Assembly (NCBI GenBank): GCA_012103075.1
Contig: JAAVLQ010000002.1
Span: forward strand, 1,009,001 to 1,073,000
DNA length: 64,000 nt
Reading direction: 5' to 3'
DNA from: Brucella cytisi
GTDB taxonomy: Bacteria; Pseudomonadota; Alphaproteobacteria; Rhizobiales; Rhizobiaceae
The translations under genes were made by a program, and so were the position numbers. Of the stretch, positions 53,325 through 64,000 are shown one piece after another. Position 1 is the stretch's first letter; every line of letters starts with the position of its first letter. The notes under the pieces are model-generated. The model made no database searches. It was not told the DNA's origin and worked only from the letters and a program-made list of their open reading frames with translations.

Positions 53325-54513
53325 TCAGGCCACCTTGCTCACAAGGCCATGCGGATCGAGAACAAATTTCTTCGCCGCCCCTGATCAAAGCTCTCATAGC
53401 CCTTCGCTGCGTCCTCAAGTGAAATGACCTGAGCGTTTACGATCTCGGCGATATTCAGACGTCCATGCAGGATCGCCTGCATCAGTTGGCGATTGTACTT
53501 CAGAACGGGTGTCTGTCCGGTATGGAATGACTGCGCCTTGGCCCAACCGAGACCAAACCGTAACGACAAGCTGCCTTGTTTCGCAGCATTGTCGACAGCA
53601 CCGTGGTCTTCGGTGACATAAAGCCCCGGAATACCAATTGCCCCGGCGGGACGAGTTATCTCCATCATCTGGTTCAGCACGATCGCCGGTTGCTCGCCAC
53701 CGCTATGACCGCGCGCCTCGAACCCAACAGCATCAATAGCACTATCCACTTCGTTGCTGCCTGTGACCTCTGCAATCATGTCGCCGAGACGATCACTTGC
53801 CGAAAGATCGATTGGTTCGAAGCCCACTTTCCGCGCGTGATCGAGCCGTTCCTTGTTGAAGTCACCGACCATAACGACCGCAGCGCCCAGAATGCGAGCG
53901 GATGCCGCAGCAGCAAGCCCCACCGGTCCCGCACCCGCGACATATACAACCGAACCAACCCCGACGCCGGCTTTCACCGCACCGTGAAAGCCGGTGGGCA
54001 AGATGTCAGAAAGCATCGTCAGGTCGCGGATTTTTCCATCGCCTGCTCGCGATCGGGGAACTTGAGCAGATTGAAATCGGCATAGGGCACCATGACATAG
54101 CGGGCCTGCCCACCAATCCAGCCTCCCATATCAACATATCCATAGGCGCCACCGGCACGCGACGGGTTGACCGTCAAACAAACACCTGTGTCCCGGGATT
54201 TGCAGCAGCGGCAGCGACCACAAGCGACATTGAACGGGACTGAAACGATGTCGCCCACATCGAGCATCTCGACATCACTGCCTTTTTCAATAATTTCACC
54301 GGTAATTTCATGCCCCAGCACGAGACCGGGCATCGCAGTCGTGCGTCCGCGAACCATATGCTGGTCGGAACCACAAATATTTGTCGAGATTACCTTCAAT
54401 ATAACGGCGTGGTCCAGCTTCCTCCCGTCCGGTGCCGCTAACGCTGGATCTTCAATATCGCGCACTTCGACTGTCCTGGGCCGCAAATAAACGACGCCAC
54501 GGTTCTTGCTCAT
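53325..54513 (-). CDS. Zinc alcohol dehydrogenase, formaldehyde dehydrogenase (glutathione-independent) type
   Basis: A medium-chain dehydrogenase of about 396 residues, like Pseudomonas FdhA. Catalytic zinc ligands ICGSDQHMVRG and GLVLGHEITG, four structural-zinc cysteines in ACGRCRCCKSRDTGVC, and Rossmann VYVAGAGPVGLAAAA. GGAGGTAGAC precedes the ATG at 54513. Frame changes fall at about 54010-54025 and in the G run at about 53380-53386, with a repaired tail KKFVLDPHGLVSKVA. FdhA carries tightly bound NAD and acts as a dismutase in some species; here formaldehyde oxidation is the family inference. Confidence 0.88.
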
Positions 54514-54690
54514 GTCTACCTCCTCCGGTCGAACAACACTGACAGATTTCAAACAATGCAATGATCGATGGTCTCCGGACGCAAATTGACAACGCCCGTT
54601 TCAGGGAGGTTACAGACGGAAAGCGAGCGGTTCAGTCCCAATCGCGACACGTCTCATTCAAATTGAACTTGAGGATTTGGTTCATCACCG

Positions 54691-55568
54691 TCAGTGTGCA
54701 GTAAGCTTCATGTTTCCCGCGCCGTCATCAAAAATGAAGGCAGGGCCGACAACACGTACACTACGGTCTGTTATGGGAGCAAAAGACGCCGCTGAAGCAG
54801 CTACGTCATCATTACGACTCGGTCGAGCATCTGGCATGGGAACAACGACATTTTTGAGCGCGCGACCACCCTTGCTACTGGCCCGCAGCTCACTGATCTT
54901 GTCGACATAACCGGCCCAGTTGCATCTTCTGAAATCACCGCTTCCCTGATAGTTATATGCGGTAGACAACTCGACATAGGGCTTACCGTTCGAGACCGAC
55001 ACCATATCGGCCGTTTCGCCGTTCGGATCATTCAGAACGTAGAGATCGACATTCTCCCCTGACAAATAAAACGGCATTGTGCCATTGTTTCCGTCACGCT
55101 GTCGGACTTCTGAAACTGTGAATGCGGAGCTGGGAAAAGATAACCATCCGACAAACGCACGCAATAAGTCAGAGCGCCTTTGATACCATTCGGCACCCAT
55201 GGCTTGTCGTTCGTTGCGACAGACGCAACTTTGGGACGGTCAAGTTTCACTTTTGCTGCCGGACTGGCAGTCGGTTGTTCTACGCATGATCGGGAAGAAA
55301 GCGAACTGGATGAAAGCTGCCGCTGTATTTCAGCTATTCTTTGAGAAAGATCGCGGCAAGGATTGAAAAAACCGCCGCGTTCGTCGCCACCCTTGCAACC
55401 ACGGCTGCGTTCCAGCGCGCGCAGTGCCGAAAGCTGGCGCTGCGTCATCATATCCGCAGCACCGGCTGCACGCGTGCAGGACGCGGCAGCCAATTGCGGG
55501 AAACAGAACAGTCCAATCAAAAGAAGCAAGGCGAAAGATTTTGCCACCACAACACCTTTGAAACCCAT
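54691..55568 (-). CDS. DUF2865 secreted protein
   Basis: A protein of about 291 residues with a signal peptide (SFALLLLIGLFCFPQLAAA) and several cysteines in the mature part (ASCTRAAG, SRGCKG, NPCRDL). The DUF2865 core CVRLSDGYLFPAPHSQF and CRFICQGENVDLYVLNDP is present; one G lost near 55055-55060 splits it. The family is largely restricted to Rhizobiales and has no known function. It lies downstream of a small HTH gene and the autotransporter gene. Confidence 0.8.
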
Positions 55569-55580
55569 AACTTTTGATGA

Positions 55581-55865
55581 TCACCTCACCGACAGGAGCT
55601 GACGAGGTGCTTCCATTTCTGAGCTCCCTCGTTTGGAGTTCAGCACTTGATCCGGATCCATTTCCGATACCAGAGCGGCCAATGCCAATCGAAGATAAAG
55701 CGGCGCATCAGTGCGATCTATCGCTTTCAGCGCAACTCGCGAAATACCGAGAGAGTGGGCCAGCTCCTGCTCGGATGTGTTTAGGGATGCACAGATTCTC
55801 GCGAGCTTTTCGTATGCACGTCTACCCATTACCGTTGTTCCCTCCTCTGTCATTTCGGCGATCAT
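55581..55865 (-). CDS. Small helix-turn-helix protein
   Basis: A 94-residue protein with a XRE-like segment (LARICASLNTSEQELAHSLGISRVALKAI) near its middle. The start may be the ATG giving MGRRAYEKLARI (residue 13). The gene has normal composition and sits 18 bases after the autotransporter stop and 12 bases before the DUF2865 gene's start region. I do not recognise a named family. It could be a local regulator or a small DNA-binding protein. Confidence 0.55.
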   Translation of the reverse strand: MIAEMTEEGTTVMGRRAYEKLARICASLNTSEQELAHSLGISRVALKAIDRTDAPLYLRLALAALVSEMDPDQVLNSKRGSSEMEAPRQLLSVR

Positions 55866-55883
55866 TTCCGATCGCCATTGCCT

Positions 55884-58608
55884 TCACCATTTTATATTCA
55901 GCCCCAAGTTACCCTCCCATATCCGGTTGCGTTCGCCACCAAGATTGGTCGTGTAGTCCGCAGTCGCAAACAAACTGGCTTTCTCGGTAATGTCCAAGGT
56001 CAGCCCGCCACCCAGTTCCAGCGATGTGCCCTTGAGATCAGTCACAATCGGATCGGTGGCAAAACGTACAGTCTGATCCGATGAAAAATTCTGCCAGAGA
56101 TTGGCTTTCAGATATGGCCGTAATTTTCCGACCGAAGTTTCTTGTTCACCCTGCAATCTGAACCCGATCCGGCCCGTCCACGCATCATCTGTATCAAACG
56201 CTACCGAGGAATAACGATCGGCCTGATCATCAAGCGAGAGATGCTGCCAGATCAGTTGCGCCTGCGGCTCCAGTGTCCAGCTTTCGCTCAGGGCGACAGG
56301 ATAGCCTCCTTCGAGCGAAGCCGTAACCCCATGCCCGTCGAGGTCAATACTCTGACCTTCATTCGAGGTTGCATCACCACCGAACCACGTTCCCATAAGT
56401 ATGGCGTCGAGATACCAGCCTTGCGGCCCGATATGAGTCCAGTACCCGCCGAAACTCGTACCCGTAACTTCGAGATCGCCAACAGCGAGATCGTTCCAGC
56501 CAAGAGCTTGCCCGGTGATATCACCTGTTGCGCGGGCATAACCGAAAAACAGACCGAAGCGGTCAAAATGTCCGCCATCCGTCTCGCGACCCAGAATATC
56601 CTGTCCCGCCTGAATACCAAAGAGCTTTCCGTCGAGACCCGGTGCAACCGTTCCCCGCCATTTCATATCAATATCCTGCCCGAAGACCCTGCCCCAGCTC
56701 GCAGGCAGATATCCGGCAGTTTTCAGCAAATCCTGCTCACCCCGACGTTCATGAAACGTACCGAGAGTAGAAAGCGCCAGATGGTCCGCCACAGGCGGCA
56801 AAGCTGAATAAACCGGCACTTCCTTGCGATAGAGAGAAATCACGTCGCCCTTAACCCTCGTTGCGCCGGTGAAGGCGGAACTGCTCCATCGAATGGAAGG
56901 TCAACATTCTGTTGTTGACCCGTCGTATTGTCGGGTGGATTGGGAGCCTCCGCCGATACGGGAGGTGGAGGCGAATCGGGAGCGGAAGCATCTTCTGTTA
57001 CCGGAGTTTCTGTATCCGGATCGACAGGCAAAGTCGCTGGAGGCTGCTCGAGTGCGGATGGCGGCGCAGTTGTTTCGGGCTCTTCCGGCGTAACGGATGT
57101 TCCCCGTCGAAGCAGGCGGTTCGCTTCCACGAACCAAAGTTGATCTCAGATACCAGTTCTCGGTGGTATTCGCCGTTACACCGCCCTTGAACAGAAAAAT
57201 ATTCGTAGGCACCGGCAGCAGCACGACCGTTCAGCGAAAAGCATTCTGACTGGTGGAACCACCATTCAATGCTTGTACGACCATAATGCCGTCCGCATTT
57301 GTTGCAGCGCCTGCCCCACCCGCATTGGTAACCGCAATAGCGGTGTTACCTGATGCAACACCTGTATCGATCACAAGCTTGTCCGAAGGAGCGCCATCAG
57401 AAGCCAGAACGGTATCTAAAACAGAAGACCGTTCTGCCCGACGTAATTACCCTTGATCGTAAATGTGTCAGTAGTGCTCGTCCCTCCATTGGTGAGGTCA
57501 ATACGCCCGGCGTTGAAGACACTAGCCAGTTGGCTTGCTGCGAACGGATTCACACTACCCATTGCAGCACCGCCATAGATGGTACTCGTCGCATCGATAT
57601 TGAGCGTCCCCGTTCCCGTTCCGGCATCGCCCAACGTAAGAGCGCTGTCGAAAACAAGGCGCGTATCGTCAGTAAGGTTGATTGTTTCCCAGCTGTCAAA
57701 ACGGGAGACTTTTCCTGTTTTCACATTATTGAACGTGAGAACATCATTCCCCTCGCCGCCGCTAAGCCGCGCAGTAGCGCCTATATTGGCATCGGTAAGG
57801 TTGGCAAGAACGGCCGTATCGTTATCCGGGCCAAGATCAATCTTCCCATAGATTATGCCGCCACCACTCCATGAAAACTGATCATTACCGAAACCGAGCA
57901 GAACATCACCCGCAACCGTGCCGCCCGTCATGGTTACACTGTCGGTTCCACTACTGATGCTTATATTGCCGCCGATCATACCGCCAGAAACGATAATCGT
58001 ATCATTACCAAGCCCGGCAATCAGATTCCGGTCAATTGTTCCGCCAGACATGTTGAAATAATTATTATCGAGCTTGAGATTGACGCGTCCGATGCGTCCA
58101 TCAGTCATCACTGCATAATCACCATCGTCAAAGGCATCGACGATACGTCCACCCGACATAAAAATTGGTCGTACCCGTTACCCTGATTGAGCGAACCAAT
58201 CTCGCCCCCGTTATACGGAACTCGTCAATATCATTTCCCCTGACGAACATTGCCTGTAACGCTTCCGCCCGTAATGAGAAAGCTGTTGAGACCATCGCCC
58301 TGATTGACATTCCCGACAATCGAACCGGAATGGACTTCCACGCGGTCCACACCGGAGCCGAACGCTACATCTCCGCTGACGGTGCCTGTCCCTCCAGTCG
58401 GCAAAAGCAATGTATTGTTACCATTGAGGTCGGTAAGACCACCGGGAGATGTGCCGCTGTCGCAAATGAATGTGTCATCACCTAGCGTCGGCGAAAACGA
58501 ACATGCAGCCATGCCGGGAGTGCTTTGTAGCAAAACCGTTCCTAAGGATATGAGCGCTGTGCTGGACAGAAAACGGATGGCGCGCGAGCCGATGTTGCGA
58601 CAATGCAT
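55884..58608 (-). CDS. Autotransporter outer-membrane beta-barrel protein
   Basis: A type V secreted protein of about 905 residues. A long signal segment (MHCRNIGSRAIRFLSSTALISLGTVLL...) is followed by a right-handed beta-helix passenger built from SGGxIxGN/GxGxD repeats (57416-58500), a Pro- and Ser-rich linker (56860-57120), and a C-terminal beta-barrel (55884-56700) ending LGLNIKW with a terminal aromatic. Around five frame changes (about 58225, 58155, 57420, 57240, 57130, 56845) fragment it. Similar proteins in Brucella (OmaA, BmaC) are adhesins; adhesion is only inferred. Confidence 0.88.
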
Positions 58609-59067
58609 TGAAACCCCTCAGCTCTTTGCAGTGCTCTACTCACAACAATAGAAGGGTATTTTCTTTCATTAGGCAACGTAAAATATCACTTCAAAAGTGA
58701 AACTACTTCCACAAAACGGAGATAATCAAAATTTCAAAGCAACCATATCGATTATCAAAATATGACACCTTTTCTTCCGAGTAGAATAGCATGAAATATA
58801 TTTTATAGCGTAAACTGCTAATTTTGCTCATATATTCGCCTTGATCCCCCTGAATAGGGATTCACGCGTTGCCGCACACAGCGCGCTCTGGTTGAAATTG
58901 GTGTAAGCAACCGAACACCAGCTGGATGTGATAAAACCTTCAAAACGAGCCCAATATTAACTTTATCTACGTAAGCCCGGTCAACCGGACAGATCTGAAC
59001 GTCTCTTGACCCAGAATCCGAGAAGCGGATTGATTAACAACTAAATCAATGCAGATTCGCGGGCGAG
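58609..59067. other. AT-rich gap upstream of the autotransporter gene
   Basis: 459 bases without a gene. A perfect inverted repeat TCACTT-CAA-AAGTGA at 58686-58700 lies 78 bases upstream of the autotransporter start. A direct repeat ATTATCAAAAT / ATAATCAAAAT recurs at about 58723 and 58754. This could be a regulatory region for the surface protein. Confidence 0.45.
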
Positions 59068-59082
59068 ATGAACGGCAGCACT

Positions 59083-59585
59083 ATGACGAGCAAAGCGGAC
59101 TTGATCAGAATTAGAACATTCCAGACGGGCGAGACGGAAGTGTTTTTGCTGTAATTCTACCGATACAACAATGCGAGTTCGACATTCCGATCAGCGCAGA
59201 CGACCAACCCGATATCCGAGACGTGGAGGGGTTCTATCGTCAGGGAAGCGGCGAATTTTGGGTAGCCGAAGCCGATGGTCACATCGTTGGCACCATAGCC
59301 CTCAAGGATATAGGGCAAGGTCAGGCTGCTTTGCGGAAAATGTTTGTCGCCAAGGCTTATCGCGGTTCCGAATTCGGTACTGCACGCAAATTGCTTGCAA
59401 CGCTCATTTCGCACGCTCGCGAACGAGGCGTTACCAAAATATTGCTTGGAACGACCGAGAAGTTTCTGGGCGCACATCGGTTTTATGAAAAGAACGGCTT
59501 CGTGGAAATCTCCCATAAAGATCTGCCGGAAGATTTTCCGCGGATGGCTGTCGATACAAAATTCTATGCAATAGAATTATCTTGA
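59083..59585 (+). CDS. GNAT family N-acetyltransferase
   Basis: An acetyltransferase of about 167 residues. The start is ATG at 59083 (or 59068, in frame); the N-terminus IRIRTFQTGETEV joins, after one T is restored in the T run at about 59143-59147, to VILPIQQCEFDIPISADDQPDI. The acetyl-CoA binding motif A is LRKMFVAKAYRGSEFGTARKLL, followed by RFYEKNGF. The acceptor is unknown. The 3' end overlaps a bidirectional hairpin. Confidence 0.85.
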
Positions 59586-59616
59586 AGCACGCGACCACTC
59601 GCCTGCTTCAAGATAA
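59577..59616. terminator. Hairpin after the GNAT gene
   Basis: TTATCTTGAAGCA - 14 bases - TGCTTCAAGATAA is a perfect 13-bp stem. It includes the last two codons and stop of the GNAT gene, and separates it from the small membrane peptide on the other strand. Confidence 0.7.
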
Positions 59617-59646
59617 GAGCAGCTTTCCGTCAGCTACGCTTGCGTT

Positions 59647-59748
59647 CTAGAAGTCGTCCCTATGCCGTATCGATTGCAGATAGGCGTAGGCTGTGCCCAG
59701 AAGCACGGGTACGATTACCAAAGCGGTCCAGAATAGAATGTTGCTCAT
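59647..59748 (-). CDS. Small single-pass membrane peptide
   Basis: A 33-residue peptide beginning MSNILFWTALVIVPVLLGTA and ending SIRHRDDF. A purine-rich ribosome site (GGGAGGGAGGGCAGAG) directly precedes the ATG at 59748. Residues 4-25 form one hydrophobic helix, with a charged tail expected in the cytoplasm. It resembles small subunits of oxidases or transporters in general form, but I do not recognise the family. Confidence 0.6.
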   Translation of the reverse strand: MSNILFWTALVIVPVLLGTAYAYLQSIRHRDDF

Positions 59749-59861
59749 CTCTGCCCTCCCTCCCGTGGTGCGTAGCGATGTGCTTTCTGCATTTCTGCAG
59801 GCTCTATTCTAACACGTAATAAGCCATTTTGTTCCAAATTCTTAATGAGGAGTTAACAGCC

Positions 59862-60757
59862 TCAATTGTTCTGTCGGGCGAGTATCACGGCAATCCAGTC
59901 GATAAATACCCTGACCCGAGGAGAAAGTTGCCGATCGCGCGGATATACAACAGATACTGGTGACGAGCTGGGCGGATAAGCGTGGAGTATCTGCACCAAT
60001 TTTCCATCCGCAATATGCCGTATCGCATGATACCGAGGTATCTGAATCATCCCAAGGCCCAAGCTGGCCGCAGCCGTATAGCTTTCAGCGGCATTGACCG
60101 AAACCGGAGCCGGTATCGTCACTGTTTGCAACTTGCCGTCGACCATAAACTCCGGGGGCATACGGGCTATGCTGCCGCTGGCTCGGAAGCCGATCATCTG
60201 ATGGCCATCAGTCAGTTGATCTGGATGCTGGGGCTCTCCAAATCGTGCAAGATAGGAAGGAGACGCGACAGTAACCTCATCCAGCATCGCAACACGCCGG
60301 GCAATCATGTCGCTATCCTGCAGGAGACCCACACGCAGAACGCAATCGATACCTTCCCGAACCGGATCGACGAACCGATCGCCCTCGGTCATATAAAGTT
60401 CAATATCCGGATATTTTTCCAGAAAAGCTGGCAATTCCGGTAGCAGAAAATGCCGCGCAAGCGTGCCCTGCACTTCCACCCGAAGCAAACCTCTCGGCAT
60501 TGCGCCAGAAAATCCGCCTTCGGCATCCTCGATACTAGCTATGATTTCTATGCAGCGCTGATAATAGGCCTGACCATCAAGCGTTGGATTAACGTGACGC
60601 GTAGTGCGCAAGAACAATTGCGTGCCCAATCGTCTTTCGAGCTGCTTGATCGCGTCGGTGACGGTTGAACGCGGGATCCCTAGATCTTCCGCCGCCAATG
60701 TGAAACTGCGTCGTTCCAGTACACGGGTAAAACCCGCATCGCATCAAACCGGTCCAT
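59862..60757 (-). CDS. LysR family transcriptional regulator
   Basis: A regulator of about 298 residues. The start at 60757 gives MDRFDAMRV and, after restoring one T in the T run at about 60735-60738, the helix-turn-helix RRSFTLAAEDLGIPRSTVTDAIKQLERRLG. The effector domain includes PRGLLRVEVQGTLARHFLLPELPAFL and LGLGMIQIPRYHA. It is divergent from an SDR gene across 116 bases and probably controls it, a common LysR/oxidoreductase pairing (AaeR/PtxR-like subgroup). Confidence 0.9.
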
Positions 60758-60873
60758 CTGATTGTTCGCTACTTTCGGATAGTAATGACAAATAATGCCG
60801 GATTAAACGGTGTTAGAAAAGTGCGATCTTGCTGTGGGTTGTACAAAACCAAACCACCGGAACGGAGCAGACA

Positions 60874-61614
60874 ATGTCCGATATGAAAAACAAGGTTGCC
60901 ATCGTCACTGGAGCATCGCGTGGCATTGGCGCTGCCATTGCCGAAAGACTGGGCCACGACGGTTTTACTATCATCGTCAACTATGCAGGCAATGCCGCTC
61001 TCGCCGACGCCGTCGTCAACAAGATCGAGGCTTCGGGCGGCATTGCGCGAGCAGCACAGGCTGATGTTGCCGATCCTGCCGCAGTAAAGAGAATGTTCGA
61101 TGCGGCCGAAGACGCTTTCGGCGGCGTAGATGTTCTCGTCAACAATGCCGGTATCATGACCCTGTCGCCTCTCGCCACAACAGAGGACGTAGATTTCGAC
61201 AAGCTCGTTTCAGTCAACCTCAAGGGCACCTTCAATACCATGCGGGAGGCTGGTAAACGACTGCGCGACAATGGGCGTATTATCAATTTTTCCACCACTG
61301 TCGTCGGCCTGAAACTGGAAAAACTACGGTGTTTATGCTGCAACCAAGGCCGCAGTCGAAACGCTGACGGCGATCATGGCCAAGGAAATGCGCGGTCGAA
61401 ACATCAACGTCAATGCCGTTGCGCCCGGCCCCACCGCGACCGACCTCTTTCTCGATGGAAAATCCGAAGAACTGGTCAAACGCATGGCCAAGATGAGCCC
61501 GCTCGAACGTCTGGCGACGCCGGAAGACATTGCAGGGGTGGTCGCCTTCCCGCCGGACCCGACGGCGCATGGGTAAATGGCCAGACATTGCGTGCCAATG
61601 GCGGGATCATCTAG
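60874..61614 (+). CDS. Short-chain dehydrogenase/reductase
   Basis: A classical SDR of about 246 residues. Cofactor motif TGASRGIGAAIAERL, structural NNAGI, and catalytic Tyr and Lys in YAATKAAVETL (in a shifted frame). The start ATG at 60874 is preceded by GGAGCAG. Frame changes lie at about 61316-61324 and 61546-61556. The protein ends GQTLRANGGII. The Gly/Ser/Arg after the first Gly of TGAS suggests NADP(H). The substrate is unknown. Confidence 0.9.
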   Translation: MSDMKNKVAIVTGASRGIGAAIAERLGHDGFTIIVNYAGNAALADAVVNKIEASGGIARAAQADVADPAAVKRMFDAAEDAFGGVDVLVNNAGIMTLSPLATTEDVDFDKLVSVNLKGTFNTMREAGKRLRDNGRIINFSTTVVGLKLEKLRCLCCNQGRSRNADGDHGQGNARSKHQRQCRCARPHRDRPLSRWKIRRTGQTHGQDEPARTSGDAGRHCRGGRLPAGPDGAWVNGQTLRANGGII

Positions 61615-61625
61615 AATACCCGTGC

Positions 61626-61645
61626 ACGCTCTGCGAGAGCGTTTA
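61626..61645 (+). terminator. Possible terminator after the SDR gene
   Basis: ACGCTC - TGCGA - GAGCGT followed by TTT lies 12 bases after the SDR stop. The stem is short (6 bp), so this call is tentative. Confidence 0.45.
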
Positions 61646-61796
61646 CCTCGTAGAGCGTATTATTCCCTAAACTTATCCTAATAGTTGTAGATAATCCCTA
61701 TTCGCCTTGACAGTTTGTCGCGGTGAGGCTTCACATGAGCCGGATTCTTTTCGCCTTTTCTAATAGACTGGAAATGGCACCGGTCGTCGTGAGGGG

Positions 61797-64000
61797 ATGC
61801 AAATGCTTATTGGTTTCAACCGGCTTTTCTGGGCCTTTGCAGTAACAGCTTGCCTGTCGGCAGCTCCACACACTACACAAGCTGCCGAAACCCGGCGGAT
61901 AGAGATCACCAAAGATAGCGATTATTTCGGCTTCGACTTGCGTACGGAGAAGAATGTCTCGCTCGACCAGTGCAAAAGCATTTGTCTGGGCGACAATGCA
62001 TGCCTCGCCTTTACCTACAATCCGAAGGTCAAGTGGTGCTTCTTGAAATCCGATTTCAACAAGCTCAATCAGTCCGTTGGCTCCATTGCAGGTAAGGTCG
62101 TCACGCAATCCGCTGCAGCCCGCGAAGTTGAAGATCTTGGCGCCGCGCCTGCCATCTCGTTCTTCGCCACCAATCTGGTTGACGAAGCCCGTCGTCTCAA
62201 GCGCGAAATCGGCGGCCTTGAAAGCTCCGACAGCCTGCGCGATCTGCGCAATGAAGCAGGCGCTGCTGGGATGAATGGCGATCCGCGCACGTCAATGGAA
62301 AAATTCCGACTGGCTGCCAGCATGTCGCCGGACGAAAGCGAAATCTGGGCCGGATATGCACTGTCAGCGCTTGCGACCGAGCCGTCCAATGGTCAGGAAC
62401 GTTCCAAGTTCCAGCGCGATGCGACGTCGGCCTCGTGGTTTGCCTACCAGACCTCACGCACCAAGGATGAGCGCGCGCAAGCGCTTGCCGTCATGGCGCA
62501 GGCACTCGAAAAGCGCGATGCATCGCGCCCGGCTCTGCAGGCTTATGAAGCGAGCCTTGATCTCGTCAATTCCGCATCCGTTCGTGCCGCCTATGAAGAT
62601 CTGAAGGCCCGCAAAGGCTTCCGCATCGTCAATAATACGGTCGATAATGATAATGCCGCGCCGCGCATCTGCGCGCAGTTCTCCGAAGAACTGGTGAAAA
62701 GCGGTGTCGATTATTCGAGCTTCGTTACGCTCGATAATGGCGCGCCAAAAGCCGTTGACGCCAAGGACCGCCAGATTTGTGTCGAGGGTCTGGAACATGG
62801 CCGCAATTATACGGTGACGTTCCGTCAGGGCCTGCCATCGGCTATTGGCGAAGTGCTGCCAGCTCCGGTCAATCTTTCGATCTATGTGCAGGACCGCGCG
62901 CCATCGGTGCGCTTTTTACCGGCGACAGCTTCGTGCTGCCTGCGAAAGCCCGTCGCGGCATTCCGCTGGTCAGCGTCAATTTGAGCACAGCCAAGGTCAA
63001 GCTCTACCGCGTCGGCGACCGTTCGCTGGCACAGCTTCTCTCCGGCTATCAGTTCCTGCGCCAGTTGGACAGCTACGACATCAGCACGGTTTCCGATCAG
63101 ATGGGTGCGCCTGTCTGGGAAGGTGAGATCGAGGTTGCAGGCAATGAGCTGAACAAGGAAGCAACGACCAGTTTTCCGGTTGATCAAGCACTGCCGGAAC
63201 GCAAGCCCGGCGTCTATGTGCTGACTGCTGAGCCGCTGGTTCAGAAGTCCGATGATGAATATGGCACCAAGGCAACGCAGTGGTTTGTCGTTTCCGACAT
63301 CGGCCTTTCGACCTATACCGGGCAGGACGGCATCAATGTGTTTGCCCGTTCGCTGGAAAGCGCAGAGCCGCTTAAAGGCGTGAAGCTGACGCTGCTTGCA
63401 CGGAACAATGAAGTGCTGGGCGAAGCGACCACCGACAGCGATGGCCGTGCGACGTTTACGCCGGGACTGACACGCGGCACAAACGGCATGGTGCCAGCGG
63501 TACTGATGGCAAGTCAGCATGATGAGGATTTCACATTCCTCGATATGGCTCGCGCCGGTTTCGATCTTTCTGATCGTGGTGTGACGGGCCGTGCCGTGCC
63601 GAAAGCGCTTGATCTTTATGCATGGACAGAGCGCGGTATCTACCGCGCGGGCGAAGTTGTGCATGTAGGCGCGCTTGCGCGTGACGACATCGCAACCGCA
63701 ATTGATGATCTACCGCTCACCTTCATCTTTACGCGTCCCGATGGCGTGGAAGATCGCCGTCTCGTTTCCGATAGCAAACTGGCCGGTGGTCATGCCATCG
63801 ACCTGACCTTGCCGTCGAACGCCATGCGCGGCACCGGAATGTTTCGGTCTATACCGATCCCAAGCAGCCAGCGATTGCCACGCAGATGTTCCCGGTTGAA
63901 GATTTCGTGCCGGACCGGATCGAGTTCGATCTGACGTCTGACAAGCCGGAAATCGCTGTTGGCGAAACCGCCAATATCACCGTGGACGGACGTTTCCTCT
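61797..64000 (+). CDS. Alpha-2-macroglobulin family protein with PAN domain, 5' part
   Basis: The first 730 or so residues of a large envelope protein cut by the window end. The N-terminus (start 61797 or the ATG at 61803) has a hydrophobic segment FWAFAVTAC that fits a lipobox, though cleavage after TTQA is also possible. A PAN/Apple domain follows (LDQCKSICLGDNACLAFTYN, WCFLKSDFNKL), then helical repeats, then macroglobulin domains (YVLTAEPLVQK, GIYRAGEVVHVGALARDD). Frame changes at about 62915-62922 and at 63835-63840. Bacterial A2M proteins are periplasmic protease traps, often next to penicillin-binding protein 1C. Confidence 0.88.

Overview
The window looks like chromosomal DNA from an alphaproteobacterium of the Brucella/Ochrobactrum group. 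This is inferred from gene content: a DUF2865 secreted protein, xsc-pta, dctA/dctBD, aspT-aspD, a right-handed beta-helix autotransporter and a chromosomal ectoine-catabolism island, with moderately high GC and many ABC importers. I see no rRNA, tRNA, CRISPR array, insertion sequence or phage gene.

Reading caution: most genes longer than about 250 codons are broken by one or more single-base indels, roughly 70 in total. Most lie in short homopolymer runs of G, C, A or T, on both strands and in every functional class, and the protein reads on perfectly conserved in another frame. The likeliest cause is sequencing or consensus error, not gene decay. I therefore give each such gene as one CDS spanning the frames and note where the shifts fall.

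Layout. 1-2.4 kb: end of sulfoacetaldehyde acetyltransferase (xsc) and pta, the end of taurine/sulfonate dissimilation. 2.4-7.9 kb: a RocB-like M20 peptidase and a polar amino-acid ABC importer, divergent from an Lrp regulator. 7.9-17.5 kb: a PPOX/MocR divergent pair, a GH25 lysozyme-like lipoprotein, an MFS exporter, metA with a structured S-box-like leader, translationally coupled ROK kinase and cutC, a VOC protein, and a DUF899/MarR divergent pair. 17.5-22.5 kb: the aspartate decarboxylation/antiport pair aspD-aspT, and a type II NADH dehydrogenase. 22.5-27.3 kb: C4-dicarboxylate uptake, with dctA transcribed from a sigma-54 promoter and the divergent dctB-dctD two-component system. 27.3-32.6 kb: GST, then an iron-siderophore ATPase, AraC regulator and TonB receptor, and DUF488.

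32.7-45.3 kb is the most coherent unit, a complete ectoine/5-hydroxyectoine scavenging island. The ABC importer EhuBCDA brings ectoines in. EutB and EutC convert hydroxyectoine to ectoine. DoeA opens the ring and DoeB deacetylates to diaminobutyrate. DoeD and DoeC turn that into aspartate. EnuR (MocR type) and an AsnC/DoeX protein are the predicted regulators.

45.5-53.3 kb: a LacI-controlled sugar locus (LacI, Gfo/Idh/MocA dehydrogenase, TIM-barrel isomerase, CUT1 ABC importer) with two matching palindromic operators upstream of the binding-protein gene. 53.3-64 kb: glutathione-independent formaldehyde-dehydrogenase-like enzyme, DUF2865 protein, small HTH protein, autotransporter, GNAT, an unlisted 33-residue membrane peptide, a LysR/SDR divergent pair, and the start of a PAN-domain alpha-2-macroglobulin cut by the window end.
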